Source of the DNA: Malania oleifera
Lineage: Eukaryota; Streptophyta; Magnoliopsida; Santalales; Ximeniaceae
DNA: 64,000 bases
Assembly: GCF_029873635.1 (NCBI RefSeq)
Contig: NC_080418.1
Span: 14,735,562 to 14,799,561, forward strand
Direction: 5' to 3'
Shown here: positions 12,101 through 23,336 of the stretch, in pieces
Layout of the letters: every line of letters begins with the position of its first letter
How positions within the stretch are numbered: the first letter of the stretch is position 1
The notes under the pieces: generated by a model
Told to the model about the DNA's origin: nothing
Seen by the model: only the letters and a program-made list of their open reading frames with translations
Databases searched by the model: none
Program-made: the position numbers and the translations under genes

Positions 12101-15100
12101 AAATTTAAATTTAAATTTAAAATAAAGAAATCACTATCCCAAAAGGTACATATGGCAACATGCAAAAGACATATTCCAACTCTGTGCTGGGAATCTTGAA
12201 ACCTTAGATTTGGATTTGTGTTGATTAAGACAGCATGTAGTACAAATTTGTATTGAATTCCGTCCAATTCCACAAAAATCCAAATTCAAGACCCAAAATA
12301 CATGCTCCAAAACACAATCTAAGTGTATTCAGACAAATTTTTTATTTTTTTTCACCAAAAAATGTAAGGTCTGCAAAAAACATATTCCAAGTCATTTAAG
12401 AAAACTAAAATTTTGAAGGATGAAACATCATAGCAGCAATTGTGTCTTTACAACTGAAAAATAAAGTGACAGATATAAGATTACTTCTTCAGCCAGGTCT
12501 TCATGGAGTATGCCTCCAGCTGAAGGCTCCAATTCCTGCACAAATGAGTCTGTATTACTTACAACGCAATGTTAAATGTAACTGAATGGCTCATTTCAAT
12601 TTTACAACCTCACACTGAGCTTCGACTTCAGAAACTGAACCTCCAACCAGTTTGTCCGTATGAGAAGTCTCATCCTTAACCACACCAGGATCACTTGAAA
12701 TTATACTGACAATAATACCTGCATGTTAGAAATACACATACAAGACCTGATAGAACTTGACAATTTAACATCAAATATTGCTTTCGGCATGTGCAAGTGG
12801 ATCGAGGAGGTCAAACTAGAAACAGTGAATGGGACCCCACCTACACAAACCAGTGAGGAGCATGACAAGTTCCCCGTTGACTACAATATTCATTAAAGGT
12901 GAAATGGCTGCAAACCAGGAGAAATTTGCAAGTTGTAAGATTGAGGTCAACTATCAATGTTAAAAGAATATACTCCCAACAAAAAGCCAAAGGTTTTAGA
13001 CTAGCTAGGACAAGCAATATGAATCCTTTTTCTTCTTTCAGGTAAATATAAGGCTACCTCTTCATCTAAATATCTTGTTTCTCAATAATCACTACTAACT
13101 CATGTGTCATGAACTACAATTAGCAAGCAAAATGCGGAATGGACAGTGAGAAAGGGAAACAGGAAATTCCAAAAAAGGTGCAGCTCAAAGCAGGGAAATA
13201 ATCATGACGCATTCATTATATCTAAGCACTGTCAGAACAATAAAAGAAGTGCAGGTATGCATTCAATATGCATGGAAACAAGGAAACAGCAAGAAACTAA
13301 AGTCTACAATAATATTGTTAAAAAAACAATTACCAATTAAAGTTATTAATAGCCAACAGACACAAGCTATGATTAACCTTACAAATATCATGTTGTGTAT
13401 CTAATCACTTCCCATCATAAATGTAGACAAGGATTAGTTTAATGAACTTTGTCAATTGTAGTCACTCCTGGTGGAAAAAGAAAAATCAAATAGTTGAGAA
13501 GGTTGCTTCTACATTCAGCTATGACAAAGGGGTAGGTACTTGGGCATTAACAGTGGGATTAAATGAGGATACTTTCATGGGATGTGTGGGGCTTAGGAGC
13601 AGTAATAAGATGTGAATCATTAAGTCGATGGTTAATAAAGTTAGTCCAGATATATTGTTCTCGCAGGAGTCTAAATTAGGAGAGATAGATGCCTTAATTT
13701 TCAATCCTAGATTCAAATATTAGGTGTCTTTCCCTTCTTCCAGGGCATCTAGAGGTGAGATAGTAGATTGAACAACAGGGTTGCTATGTTTAGAGACTGT
13801 CTGGGTCTTTTCTTTGTTGGTCTTGTTAGAGGTTTGGGGTTCTGGGGAGTGGAGGTTCATGTCAATCTTTAGTCCCACACAGTTTCCTCTGCATAATGCC
13901 TTTTTCAACAAGCTAGCAAGTCTTTTTGGGCTTTGTTTTTTTGGATACAGAAAAAAATATTAACAGAAAAACGATGTAAAATACAAGGAGAACAATATGT
14001 CCTCCAGAAAAACAGCAAAAGAGGGCTAGAACAAATACGAAAGAGCTGCCCTTTAATCTCTTTGAACTTCAGGTAGCAACAACCCCCAAAAACCCAAACA
14101 GATGAGCTCAAAAAGAAGCAAGAAACACAATTCTGCCCCACAACAATAGAGAGGAATATGTGCAATTCTTAAAATTCCTTGAATTCCTCTCTATTCAAAT
14201 GCTCCACAGGGCAGCAAAAACCGTGAATTTCCATAAAGCCTTTCCTTTTCTGGTTTTGCTGAAACCCAAAAACCTTTCACTTGCAAGATCCCCCACGACA
14301 CAAGGAGCCACCCAATCTTCACCAAAACAAGAGAAAAGAGCACCCCAAAGAAAGTTTTCCACTCAACAATGAACGAAGAGGTGCTTGTTTGTTTCATTGG
14401 ATTTGCAGCACATGGAGCACACATCAGGGCTGAGGGCCTTGTAAGGTCTTCTGCATTGTCACAAGTAATGTATATTAAGCCTACAATGGGACGAGGTCCA
14501 AATGAATGTCTGAACCTTGAAAAGTACCTTAGCCTTCCAAATGACATGGCTCCAAGGAAAATGATGGGAGAAATGGTTGGCGGAGGGAGTTTCTAAGAGA
14601 TGAAGGAAAAAGGATTTAGAGGTAAAGAGGTCTGAAGAATCCCCCTCCCAAACTCTCTCATCGTCCCCATCTGATGGAACAAAGGTATCCAGGACATTGA
14701 TCATGGTGGTGAGCTCATCGATCTCTCTTTCATTAAGATTCTGAAGAAAATAAAAATCTTGTGAGAGAGAGCTACCCCTTCAAAGAAAAGAAAGAGTTGA
14801 CAGGTGCAGTGTCAAGAGTGAAAATATTAAAAAGACAGGGCACCATCATCTCCAATGATGTCTCACTAACCCAAGTATCCTCCCAAAACCGAACTCTATT
14901 GCCGTTGCCCACATTGAATCGAGTTAGAGGAAGGAAAAAACTAGCAATTGGGGAAACAAACTTGGGCTTGCATGAGAAGCAATGCCCCTTCATGTAGTGT
15001 CTCACCCATTTTACTGCACCCCGTACTTACTTTTCATCACATTCTGCAACAGGGATTAACCTCTCAAGGGAACCTCACAACTATTTTCCAATAAGACAGC

Positions 15101-18100
15101 TGTTTTTAGAAACCACATTTCCAAGGCTCCAAGCCCCCTTTCAATTTAAGCCATAACTATCTCCCAGATAACTAAGTGATCTCTCTTCTTCTCTCAACAC
15201 CCAAAACAAAGAAAGTCAGGCATCAACCTCTCTTTGGGCTTTCACTCCTCTTTGGGTGGGACACTTCAACATGATAAGGAATTCTAAGGATCAACTAAGG
15301 GGATCAAAGCGACCACTAGTATGAGAAGTTTGATTTTTTTTATTTTTTATTTTTATTTAGGATTGCAGCTTTAGGGATGTTCCCTTGGACAATGGTAATT
15401 TTAGTTGTGTGGCTTCAAGAGATAGGCAGGCCTCTTCTTGTATTGATAGATTTCTGTTTACCAACATTTGGGAAGCTGTTTTTTCCAAATGTTGTGCAAG
15501 AAATTCTAGTTAGGCCTATCTCTCACCATTATCCAGTGCTTTTAGATTCCAATCATGTTCATTGGGGGTAGGACCCCATTTAGATTTAAGAATATCTGGT
15601 TGTCACACTGGGGTTTAGAGATGTCAAGGTTTAGTGGAGAGAGTGTCATCACTGTCATTTTCAGGTTAAGAGGGACGAAAAAATTGAAGAAAGGGTTTTA
15701 AATTTTTACTAAAGTCTTGTCCAAGACACTTAAGAGAGGTTTTGAGGGCTAGGTGACGATGGCTAATTTGACTTTATTAAAGATAGATAAATTTTAGATG
15801 CAACTTTGGTGGCTAACAAAGTGGTTGAGGATGTGAAAAAGATGGGTAAGAGGAGTGTGATTGTCAAACTAGATTCTTAAAAGGCTTGCGACATGGTGAA
15901 ATTGAGGCTTTCTCAATAATGTCATGGGGAAAAAAAAGGGTTTCGGGCTAGTGTGTAGGAAATGGATAAAAGGGCACTTAAGTTCAACAACTATGACAAT
16001 GATCGTCAACAAACATCCTAAGGGAGTGGTTTAGGGCTTTGAGGGTTAAAGGCAAGGGGATCCCTAGTTTCTGCTCTTGTTCATCCCAGTCGTTGATGGG
16101 TTTTGTAGATTGATTTTGCATGCTTAGGGTTTAGGGGATAAGGAATATTAGTTGGGAGGGAGGGTGTGGAGTTGTCCCATATTCAGTTTGATTACTAATG
16201 ATACCATTTTTTACCCAAAGCATGTTGGGAAATTTCAAAAGGTCCATACTTTCTTAAGAATTTTTTTCAAAGATTTAGTGGTTGCAGATCAACATGTCCA
16301 AGAATAGGGTGGCTAGCACTAATTTGATCATGCCAACTTAAAGGGTTTCAAGGCTCTAGCTGGTTGTGGTTCATTAGCTTGGCCTTGTTGTATCTAGATC
16401 TTCTTTTAAGGGGTAACCCCATGTTTGTTACCTTTTGGGGCCCAATGATTGAGCGAGTGGGAAGAAAAGGGCTTACTAGTTGTAAGAGAGCCATTTTACT
16501 CTCATTAGTGTATTTCTCTTTCTAACATTCCCATATACATTTTTATCCTTTTTTAGAGTTCCCATAGGTGTGATAGGGTTCTTGGAGAGGCTTATGAGAG
16601 AAATGTGGGCGAACATGGAGGGGAACAAATTGTTGAATGCTGATTTAAAAAAATAATTAAATAAATAAAAGGAGGAAGAAGAAGAAGAAGAAGATGTTGT
16701 TATGCTGGAAAATTGTGTAATTTTTCGAAAATGAATAAAGCTTCACGCTAGTCAATCCCTGATGTGTGATCTGTACCTTTTGGGTATAGTTACTATAGTA
16801 TTTAATGACTCGATTGCATGATAGATAGCCATCTTTGGCCAATCAATATACCCAAATGACCATTAAATGTCGATGTACCATTTGCTAGCCCATTGAGCTA
16901 TAAACGATAAGCCATATTGTTCTTCAGTCATTTAATCAGAAATTAACCTTGGATATTGGGAACTTTGCATGTGGTAATTCAATTGAGGTTTGAACGAGTG
17001 TCAAAGTGAAGGAGCATTAATACCCTCCCCTCGCGTAACCATACTCCTGAACCAAACTCTAACTATAGAGACCATGATTATCAATTCCGTGGACTTTAAA
17101 TTAGCTTAGAGACCAATTAATTTGTAGTAATTAGATAAGCTAAACCAAGGTAAATAAAAATTTAGTGGCAACTCTATAAAACCTTAACAGAGCAAATAAA
17201 GACCAGCACAAATCATATTTGGATTGCCATCCCTGTCAAGACATCGGATCCCCAATTTGCACATGTTGACAATAATGATAGCAGGATGTGGTTTTGCAAG
17301 GATATTTGGGTGGGAGGGGTTTCGTTGGAGTTGTTGGTGCCTCGTCTTTTTGTTTATCCAGTATTTATAATGCACCAATCATAACGTTTTTTTTTCTTTT
17401 AAGAGGGCGCTCTCTTTCTTTAGAATTCGACTTATTTAGGAGTCCTAATGAAAGAGAGGTTGATGAGCTTACTTCTTTACTAAGTGCATTGGATTCTTTT
17501 GTTCCCCAAACAAGCAAATGATCAGATTTGGCTAGGGATTATTCACGTTATTCTTCTTGTAAGGCTTTCTTCACTCATCTTTTGAAACTATCAACCTTTA
17601 GTTCTTTTCCTCTATATCATGTCATTTGGAAGGCTAAGGTTCCTTTTTAAGTGTTAGGCTTTCATTTAAACCCTAACTCTTACGAATTAATATGAATGAC
17701 CTGTTAAGGAGACCCTACAAGGCACCCAACACACATTTTTGTATGTTGTGTTGTGAATTCAAGAGACTAATTTTGCACCTTTTTCTTCATTATTCAATGG
17801 CGAGACAACTTTGAAATGCTCTTTTCTATTGTTTTGGTGGAGCATGAGTGGCTACACAAAATGCACATGATTTCTTGATAGTGAGATTCCAAGGCTTCAA
17901 GTAAAGTAGAAGAGGGCGAGCTTCATAGACTTGTGCAGTGTATCCAATCTTTTGGACTCTAAGGCCCATGAAGAACGTAAACAATTTATCATGCAACTTC
18001 TCCACATTTGCAGTGGGACAAAGATATAGAGTTAACTTTCTTGCTTCTTTCTAGGCACGCTACATTTCTTAGAGATTGCCTAATTCTCCATCTACTGTAC

Positions 18101-20110
18101 TTATGTTTAGTGTTATTTAATGGAATTCTTTATTATAAAAAGATGTTGAAAAATTAGGCAATTAATTTTCCAAAGCACAACACAAAAGCAAGGGTAAGGT
18201 TGGGAACACTATGACGACTCTCCCCCTTCCCCCTCAAAGCGGGGAGCCTTGGGGCCTGGGAATGCCCATTGCCCACAACATAGAACAAAATAGATGTCTA
18301 ATTCATGCATACTGTAGCTTGTGAAGGTGCACTTTCTCATAAGCTTTGCAGAAATAATCGCACAAATTGGCGGAAAATGATTCATGTAGTCGACCCCCAC
18401 CTAGTGGGATTTAAGGCTTGGTTTGTTATTGTTGTTGTTGTTGTTATTGTTGGAAATAGTGGATCCAATGGGGAGTGGAAGGTTGTTGTTGCTCCTTTCC
18501 CACCAATTTTACATTTTTGCATCTCCACGACATTTTTTCTTGGGTACATTGAAAGGCCTATTGAGATAGGGCAGCGCCATGAGAGAAGTATATCCGCCTT
18601 CCCTAACTTTTGGATTCCCTCAACTTAGGGAACAAATACTCTTGAATGTGATCATAAGGTAAGAATGTAATTTGTGTTGTTTAAAAAGAAGTTTGACATA
18701 TTTTTTTATTTTTTATTTTATATTGTATTGAAACATGCTGGCTTCCAATCCACAAAAAATATTATTTACTAACACTTCAATCAACTCATTTTCAATACAC
18801 TCTAATGATATTGCAATGAACTAGGATAGAACAAATGAAAAATCAACATTTATTCCCAAAAAAAAATTCAAATGTTCATCTTTTTTTCTTTTTTTTGTTT
18901 AATCTGAAAGTTTGAACGTAAAAAAATTTGCTCTAACATTTAGATCTTTTACATTTGATAACATGTTTGATATATACTTCCAAGCAATTTCTCTCTTAAT
19001 GAACTTGGGTTTTATTTTATTTCCATTTATTAATGTATAGGTATTTTTACCCACACAAAGAACATAGATTCGCTCCTTGTCCAATCCATCTATTCCTTTT
19101 TTGGGATGCAATAATTTTTATTTATTTTTTCTCAAATTTTTAGGTGTTAAATCAACAATTTCATAGGGTTAGAATGTTGTCAAAATGTTGAAAAAAGAAA
19201 TTTTATTTCATTAAGTAGAAGTATTAGAGTTAGAAATATATTTAAAATTATCTACCATATATAATCATATTTATAATTTTAAGTAAAATTTAAAACTATT
19301 TTTTTCTAATTTAAAAAACTTATGCCTTAGCTCCAAATAACATCCTGGTGAACTCATCACATTGCAAATAAAACGCAAGGATTAAAAGTATGAAAGTTTG
19401 AGCACTATATGCTTTTCATTGAAACAGTGCACCGACTCCCCCTCGCACCCTCACCCCACACCCCACAAACACACAAATCCTGGTTACTCTGCTGCTTCGC
19501 GGAATCTCAATCATACTGCTTCCCGCCTTCCCGTTTCTATAGAGCATTTCCACCGCTTAAATGAGTTTCTAGACAGTACAAATTCAATTTCTTATCTTCA
19601 TTTTTTTATACGGATAACATATAGACCTACTATGAATTGATTTAGTTTTTGTGAAAGACCTCAACTTGATTATCTGATGAACAATAGTAAAATAGGCAAC
19701 CAATGGGTAGAACAAATCTGCAACACCATGTAATAGTCATGCCTAAAACACAAACAATTTCTTCTTTCAACTGCACTTTTACCAAAATTAGCATCGGCAA
19801 TTGAAATAAGAAAAGAGGACGATTCTAATTTTATAAGTAAAGGACAAATTTTCCAAAATTAAAAAGAGTAAAATCTTGAAAGTGATGCGATGATGCGAAG
19901 AGTGAGCAATGGGTGAGTAGAGCACCTTGTCGAACTACTGCGATATAGACTCCCCAAATGAACAACATATTGAAGAAAACAAAAGCTGAAGCTGATGCAG
20001 AGACCCCAAGAAGCCGCCTGCAGAATCTCCCAAACCCAGCAACTACAAGCAACACTAGAGCTGCACACACGGCCCGCCCCTTCAGTTTCGAACTCACAAA
20101 TCAAAAACCA

Positions 20111-20161
<51 letters not shown>

Positions 20162-20255
20162 ACCTGAGAGTGGGAGGAGAGTAAGAAGAGATGAGGGAGC
20201 GGAAAAGCGAAGGATCATCGAAAGGGTAAAATGAGTGATGATGACGAAGAAGCAT
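8552..20255 (-). CDS. DHHC-type protein S-acyltransferase, multi-exon
   Basis: Rebuilt from splice sites and reading phase. Exons (high to low): 20164-20255, 19926-20092, 12851-12907, 12609-12718, 12485-12535, 11508-11598, 11231-11314, a short uncertain one (candidate 10939-10991), 9463-9528, 9266-9325, 8982-9033, 8552-8637. This gives about 322 residues. Apart from the uncertain exon, introns have GT...AG ends and phases agree. The protein adds palmitate to membrane-protein cysteines. Visible features: hydrophobic segments at about 38-52, 67-84 and 98-113, then the DPG motif (115-117), RVRYCRSCKAYIKGFDHHC with DHHC at 179-182, CPAFGNCIGQKN, two further hydrophobic stretches, KTEEW in place of TTxE, and the C-terminal NPYNKGVLRNLKEFL (PaCCT-like). 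Start chosen as the first in-frame ATG of the frame that joins exon 2. The cysteine-rich domain is reduced: no upstream CxxC half is seen. It resembles the Arabidopsis PAT11 type from memory; family sure, orthology not. Confidence 0.88.
10520..10870. mobile_element. MITE with GGGCAAAA inverted ends
   Basis: The left end GGGCAAAAAACACTGACCTC is answered at the right end by a reverse complement beginning GGGCAAAAGAAATTGACTCC. Inner copies of AACCTCA / TGAGGTT-like blocks recur. Ends of this kind are common in plant Mutator- or hAT-like MITEs; no clean target duplication could be picked, so the superfamily is open. It lies in an acyltransferase intron. Confidence 0.55.
13930..15300 (-). mobile_element. 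LINE (L1-type) 3' fragment
   Basis: The minus strand encodes the end of a plant LINE ORF2. NGNRVRFWEDTWV lies in the frame ending at 14772-15005, FPWSHVIWKAKVLFKVQTFI follows at 14459-14704, and a zinc-finger-like CAPCAANPMKQTSTSSFIVE precedes a hydrophobic tail down to 14191. Upstream pieces like LVIWEIV and LGNVVSKN extend it to about 15300. The 3' end has an A-rich tail near 13930. Several frameshifts and stops make it a dead copy. It lies in the 7.0-kb second intron of the acyltransferase. Confidence 0.75.
15362..16640 (+). mobile_element. LINE (L1-type) fragment, endonuclease end and RT
   Basis: Plus-strand pieces of a LINE ORF2: a FSCVASRDRQASSCIDRFLF-like endonuclease end at about 15385-15460, then PISHHYPVLLDSNHVHWG (15510-15571). 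Further on lies a decayed RT part with YLDLPLRGNPMFVTFWGPMI at about 16390-16460. An A-rich run at 16645-16690 may be a tail. Many stops and shifts. It lies head-to-head with the minus-strand LINE piece at 13930-15300. Confidence 0.65.
17283..18145 (+). mobile_element. LINE (L1-type) C-terminal fragment
   Basis: Plus-strand remnants of the ORF2 end: MWFCKDIWVGGVSLELLVPR, then EFDLFRSPNEREVDELTSLL with SALDSFVPQT, and FPLYHVIWKAKVPF. The last matches the peptide FPWSHVIWKAKVLF of the opposite-strand copy. It is probably the continuation of the 15362-16640 piece across an unrelated 16.65-17.28 kb stretch. It is in an intron and broken. Confidence 0.65.
18205..18450 (+). mobile_element. SINE remnant, Au-like
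   Basis: CGACCCCCACCTAGTGGGAT, a GGCTTGG block and a (TTG)n tail at 18420-18450 mark the 3' end. A stretch like GCGGGGAGCCTTGGGGCC at about 18238-18258 may be the inner tRNA-like part. Same family as the piece at 8225-8330. In intron 2 of the acyltransferase. Confidence 0.5.
20112..20160 (-). repeat. (CT)n microsatellite forming most of acyltransferase intron 1
   Basis: About 24 AG units on the plus strand, CT on the gene strand, within the predicted 71-nt intron 20093-20163. The donor is CTCAG|GTGCTC, the acceptor TTTGTGAG|TTCG. The CT run takes the place of the polypyrimidine tract and most of the intron body. Confidence 0.7.
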
Positions 20256-20416
20256 GAGATCATACAACGACCTAACAGCTCTGATGAAACTTTCCTGTTC
20301 ATATGAAAATCAAACCCTAGCATTTCCGCCCCTACAATTCAACATGAAAGACTGAAGTCTCCGCTGCAGGTTTCACCACAACGAGCTTTCGGCTGTGCCG
20401 CTGGCCCGCTGTGGAC

Positions 20417-20449
<33 letters not shown>

Positions 20450-20470
20450 GTTTCTTGCATTTTCAGGAGA
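20256..20470 (-). promoter_or_regulatory. Putative 5' leader and core promoter of the acyltransferase
   Basis: The stretch upstream of the start codon is GC-richer than its surroundings and holds another (GA)n/(CT)n run at 20419-20448. CT-rich patches near the transcription start are usual in plants. Two out-of-frame ATGs lie before the chosen start (20323 and about 20264), so leaky scanning or a start of transcription below them is implied. No TATA box was recognised. Confidence 0.4.
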
Positions 20471-22360
20471 GAACTGAGAAAGGGCGCACTTGGGCTTGGG
20501 CCTCAGTTTTTGAAGGGAATATTGGGCCTAAGATTGGGTTGGACTAGGACTTATGATTGTATTAGTGGGCTCCCAATTGGCTGAAAATCCATGATTGTAT
20601 AACATTTGCAATTATAATAGGATAATGATACTAAAAACATTGGTCTTCCTTCTATCGTTTTTATGTTATTATTTTCATTAAATTTATTTTTTTTAAATAG
20701 TTTATATGTCTTTTTCAAATAAAAATTTGAATAGGTTCAAAGAAAAAATTTATATTTTTAAAATTTTTTAAGAGTTAAAAATTAGTTAATGAAAAAATTG
20801 TTATGGACTATGGGGCCTTGTAGCCAACATCAAGGTGATCGAAATATATTTTTAAAGAATCACAAACATATTCATACCATAATAAATAGCATTTCACCTA
20901 TGCAAATAGATATTAAAGTAGGAGTCTTAAAAGTTACATAAAAATATAAAAATTGTGGTGATAATCCAACACTATGGTCTTATGGATACCAAATTTAGAT
21001 TTGTAATTGTAAAATTTCAATATAGGACTAATGTTTATGTAATGCTTGAAATATGCACTTGGAAATAGGTTTTAATATTTATGTAATGCTTGAAGTAGTG
21101 GATTTGGCAGTGGTAAGACATTTTTAAGATGGTGAAATAAAATTATCTAGATAGTGATAAGACCATTCATCAAATCAAAGTTCAAATATAATTATTTTCA
21201 CAATAATAATATAAAGTGTCCTCAATTCTGCTTTAGTTATGGAAGTGTATTCATATTCAGCTTCTAGCAAATGACACAAGAGGTCAGGCAAATATATATA
21301 GGTGCTAGTGTTTGTTCAACCTCCATTTAAAGACAAAGGAGAGGACAAGTAAAACTCCAAGCAATAAGAATGTTGTCATAACATCGATAGGGTAAAGAAC
21401 TTAACTAATATAATATATATTTCATTATTAAAATGGGTTTAACCCTACAAGATTTCATCCCGTATAGAATTATAAGGGCTATTCAGGAAGTCTTGTGATG
21501 AAATTTAATAAAAATTGGCACGCAAGTAAGGGCATAGGATCTAGTCTTTATGCCTAGGTTGCTCATGCTGATTACTACAATTTTACAAGGATTATTGGAT
21601 ATCATCTTTGGAATACTAGAGACCTTAAAATGACATATGATAACATTATATCAGAAAAAGATCAAAAGACAAATAAAACTTTTAACTAACCTAGCATAAG
21701 TAATTGAGGATATGAACAAAGAAATGAAAGAAATACAATTCAATTCAATAACACTTATATATCCCTCTACAACCTATTTGAAGAGAAAGATAAACTTTAT
21801 CTAACTTATAACAAAGGTCTGTTTTGTTATGGAGTACATCAAGTTATGAGTTTGTTTTGTTATCAATAATACGTACAAAATATTATAAGAAACCATATCT
21901 TGCATGGTTGCAATTTTTGTAAAACTAAGAACACAAACATAGCATTCAATGTTCTATCGAAATTTTCGTAAATGCATTTGAATTTGAATGGAACTAACTT
22001 GCTTTGCATATTCACTGTGCAAGAGGGAATTCATTAACTTTCTTCCTAAAAGGAACTGATGTGTGGGATGATCACTATTTGGGAAGAATTTATAGGAGGA
22101 AAAGCTGAGAACACACAACCATAAAAGGTTGGGGGACACCAAATGAAAACAATTGGGATAAATGAGTTTAATGCCAACATATTCATAATTCGTTTGCACT
22201 CCTGAAATGGATTACAAATTAATTATCTTTACTCTCACTCCTGTTTAGGTATTTAAATGAACCTAACAACTTTCTAATATAGGTCCAAGTCAAGTTCATA
22301 ATCGAGTGCAAAGCAAGTAAAAGAGCATGTGATTGTGAACCTAAATAAGAGTAATCGAGA
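20471..22360. other. AT-rich intergenic region
   Basis: No gene or clear element seen on either strand. Scattered A/T runs and short open stretches only. Confidence 0.5.
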
Positions 22361-22362
22361 TG

Positions 22363-22364
<2 letters not shown>

Positions 22365-22415
<51 letters not shown>
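22365..22415. repeat. (TA)n microsatellite
   Basis: About 25 uninterrupted TA units. Confidence 0.95.
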
Positions 22416-22416
<1 letters not shown>

Positions 22417-22486
22417 TGGTTTATTCCCAATCAATTTTAATTTATAAATGTACATTGTTTCTACACTTTTTTCCTTTTAAAAAATA

Positions 22487-23034
22487 AACACAAGGCATTA
22501 ATATCAATGACACAACTTCTCTCAAGCGTTTAATAAAATACCCTACATGCAATTCTTCATTTCGACAAATATGGTAAAAATGGTTGAATAATGAGGATCT
22601 TCAAAATAGAACCAAATTTAAAAATAAAAATAAAAAATACACACACACACACACACACACATTTTAAGTAGTCGTGGCCAAAAAGATGAAATTTCTAACA
22701 AAATAATTTGTTTGGAACATTTTTTTTTTTGTTTTAAAAAAAAAAAAAAAAAAAAACACAAGGCATTAATGTCAATCAGACAACTTCTAACTAGCATTTA
22801 ATCAAATGCCCTACAAACACTTCTTCCGATAAATATAGCAAAGATGGTTTAATAACGAGGGTCTTCAAAATAGAAGCATTTTGCCTTCCAACAAAACCAA
22901 ATAAAACAAGAAAAGCCATTTCTAAGTAGTCATAGCCAAAAAGATGAAATTTCTAATAGATAATTTTTCGAGCACACTTTTTTGCTTTAAACAATTAAAA
23001 AAAAAAAAAAAAACCAACACACACACACACACAC
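22487..23034. repeat. Tandem duplication, about 270-bp unit, two copies plus a start
   Basis: The block beginning ACACAAGGCATTAAT at about 22488 recurs at about 22757. A third start, ACACAAGTCATTAATATA, is at about 23032. Shared inner marks are CAACTTCT, ATTTAAT, AGGATCTTCAAAATAGAA / AGGGTCTTCAAAATAGAA and GCCAAAAAGATGAAATTTCTA. A-runs and CA microsatellites sit at the unit ends. The third copy is cut by the start of a Copia LTR at about 23042. Confidence 0.8.
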
Positions 23035-23041
23035 AAGTCAT

Positions 23042-23336
23042 TAATATAGAAAATGCAGGACACTTTCATTGATGTAGAGATGTCCTATATATGGGACTTA
23101 TACAAGGTATAGTTTGTTACAAATTCAAATACAAATTAAAAAGTATTTAAATATTAAATTAGAGAGATTCTAGACTATCAAATTCAAACACAATTCAAAA
23201 TTATTTAAATACTAAATCAATAAGATTCTAAACTATCAAATACAAACAGATATTCAAGTAATACAATCTGAAAAAATCCCAGATCGCCGCATACAATCGA
23301 ATATTTGCAAATCTTCAACTGTTAGGATTCTCAACA
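23042..23336 (-). repeat. 3' LTR of the Copia piece
   Basis: On the minus strand it starts TGTTGAGAATCCTAACAG just after a polypurine GGGAGCATATTAAGGAAA and ends near 23042. It aligns by eye with the plus-strand LTR at 54654-54873 (shared CTATACCTTGTA and GAATTTGATAGTCTA blocks). It is about 75 bp longer through an inner duplication of the GAATTTGATAGT... block. Confidence 0.7.

Noticed and set aside
11785-12273. 162-residue open frame on the minus strand, partly exon-like (NKDLDILTKVEKRKTEKPVA)
   Set aside because: It is not needed: the exons on both sides join in phase 0 without it. It has only a weak acceptor. It could be an alternative exon, but nothing supports that.
19859-20323. 154-residue open frame on the minus strand over the acyltransferase start
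   Set aside because: It reads through the CT microsatellite as a Ser-Leu run. The spliced frame that removes the repeat gives a consistent membrane N-terminus instead.
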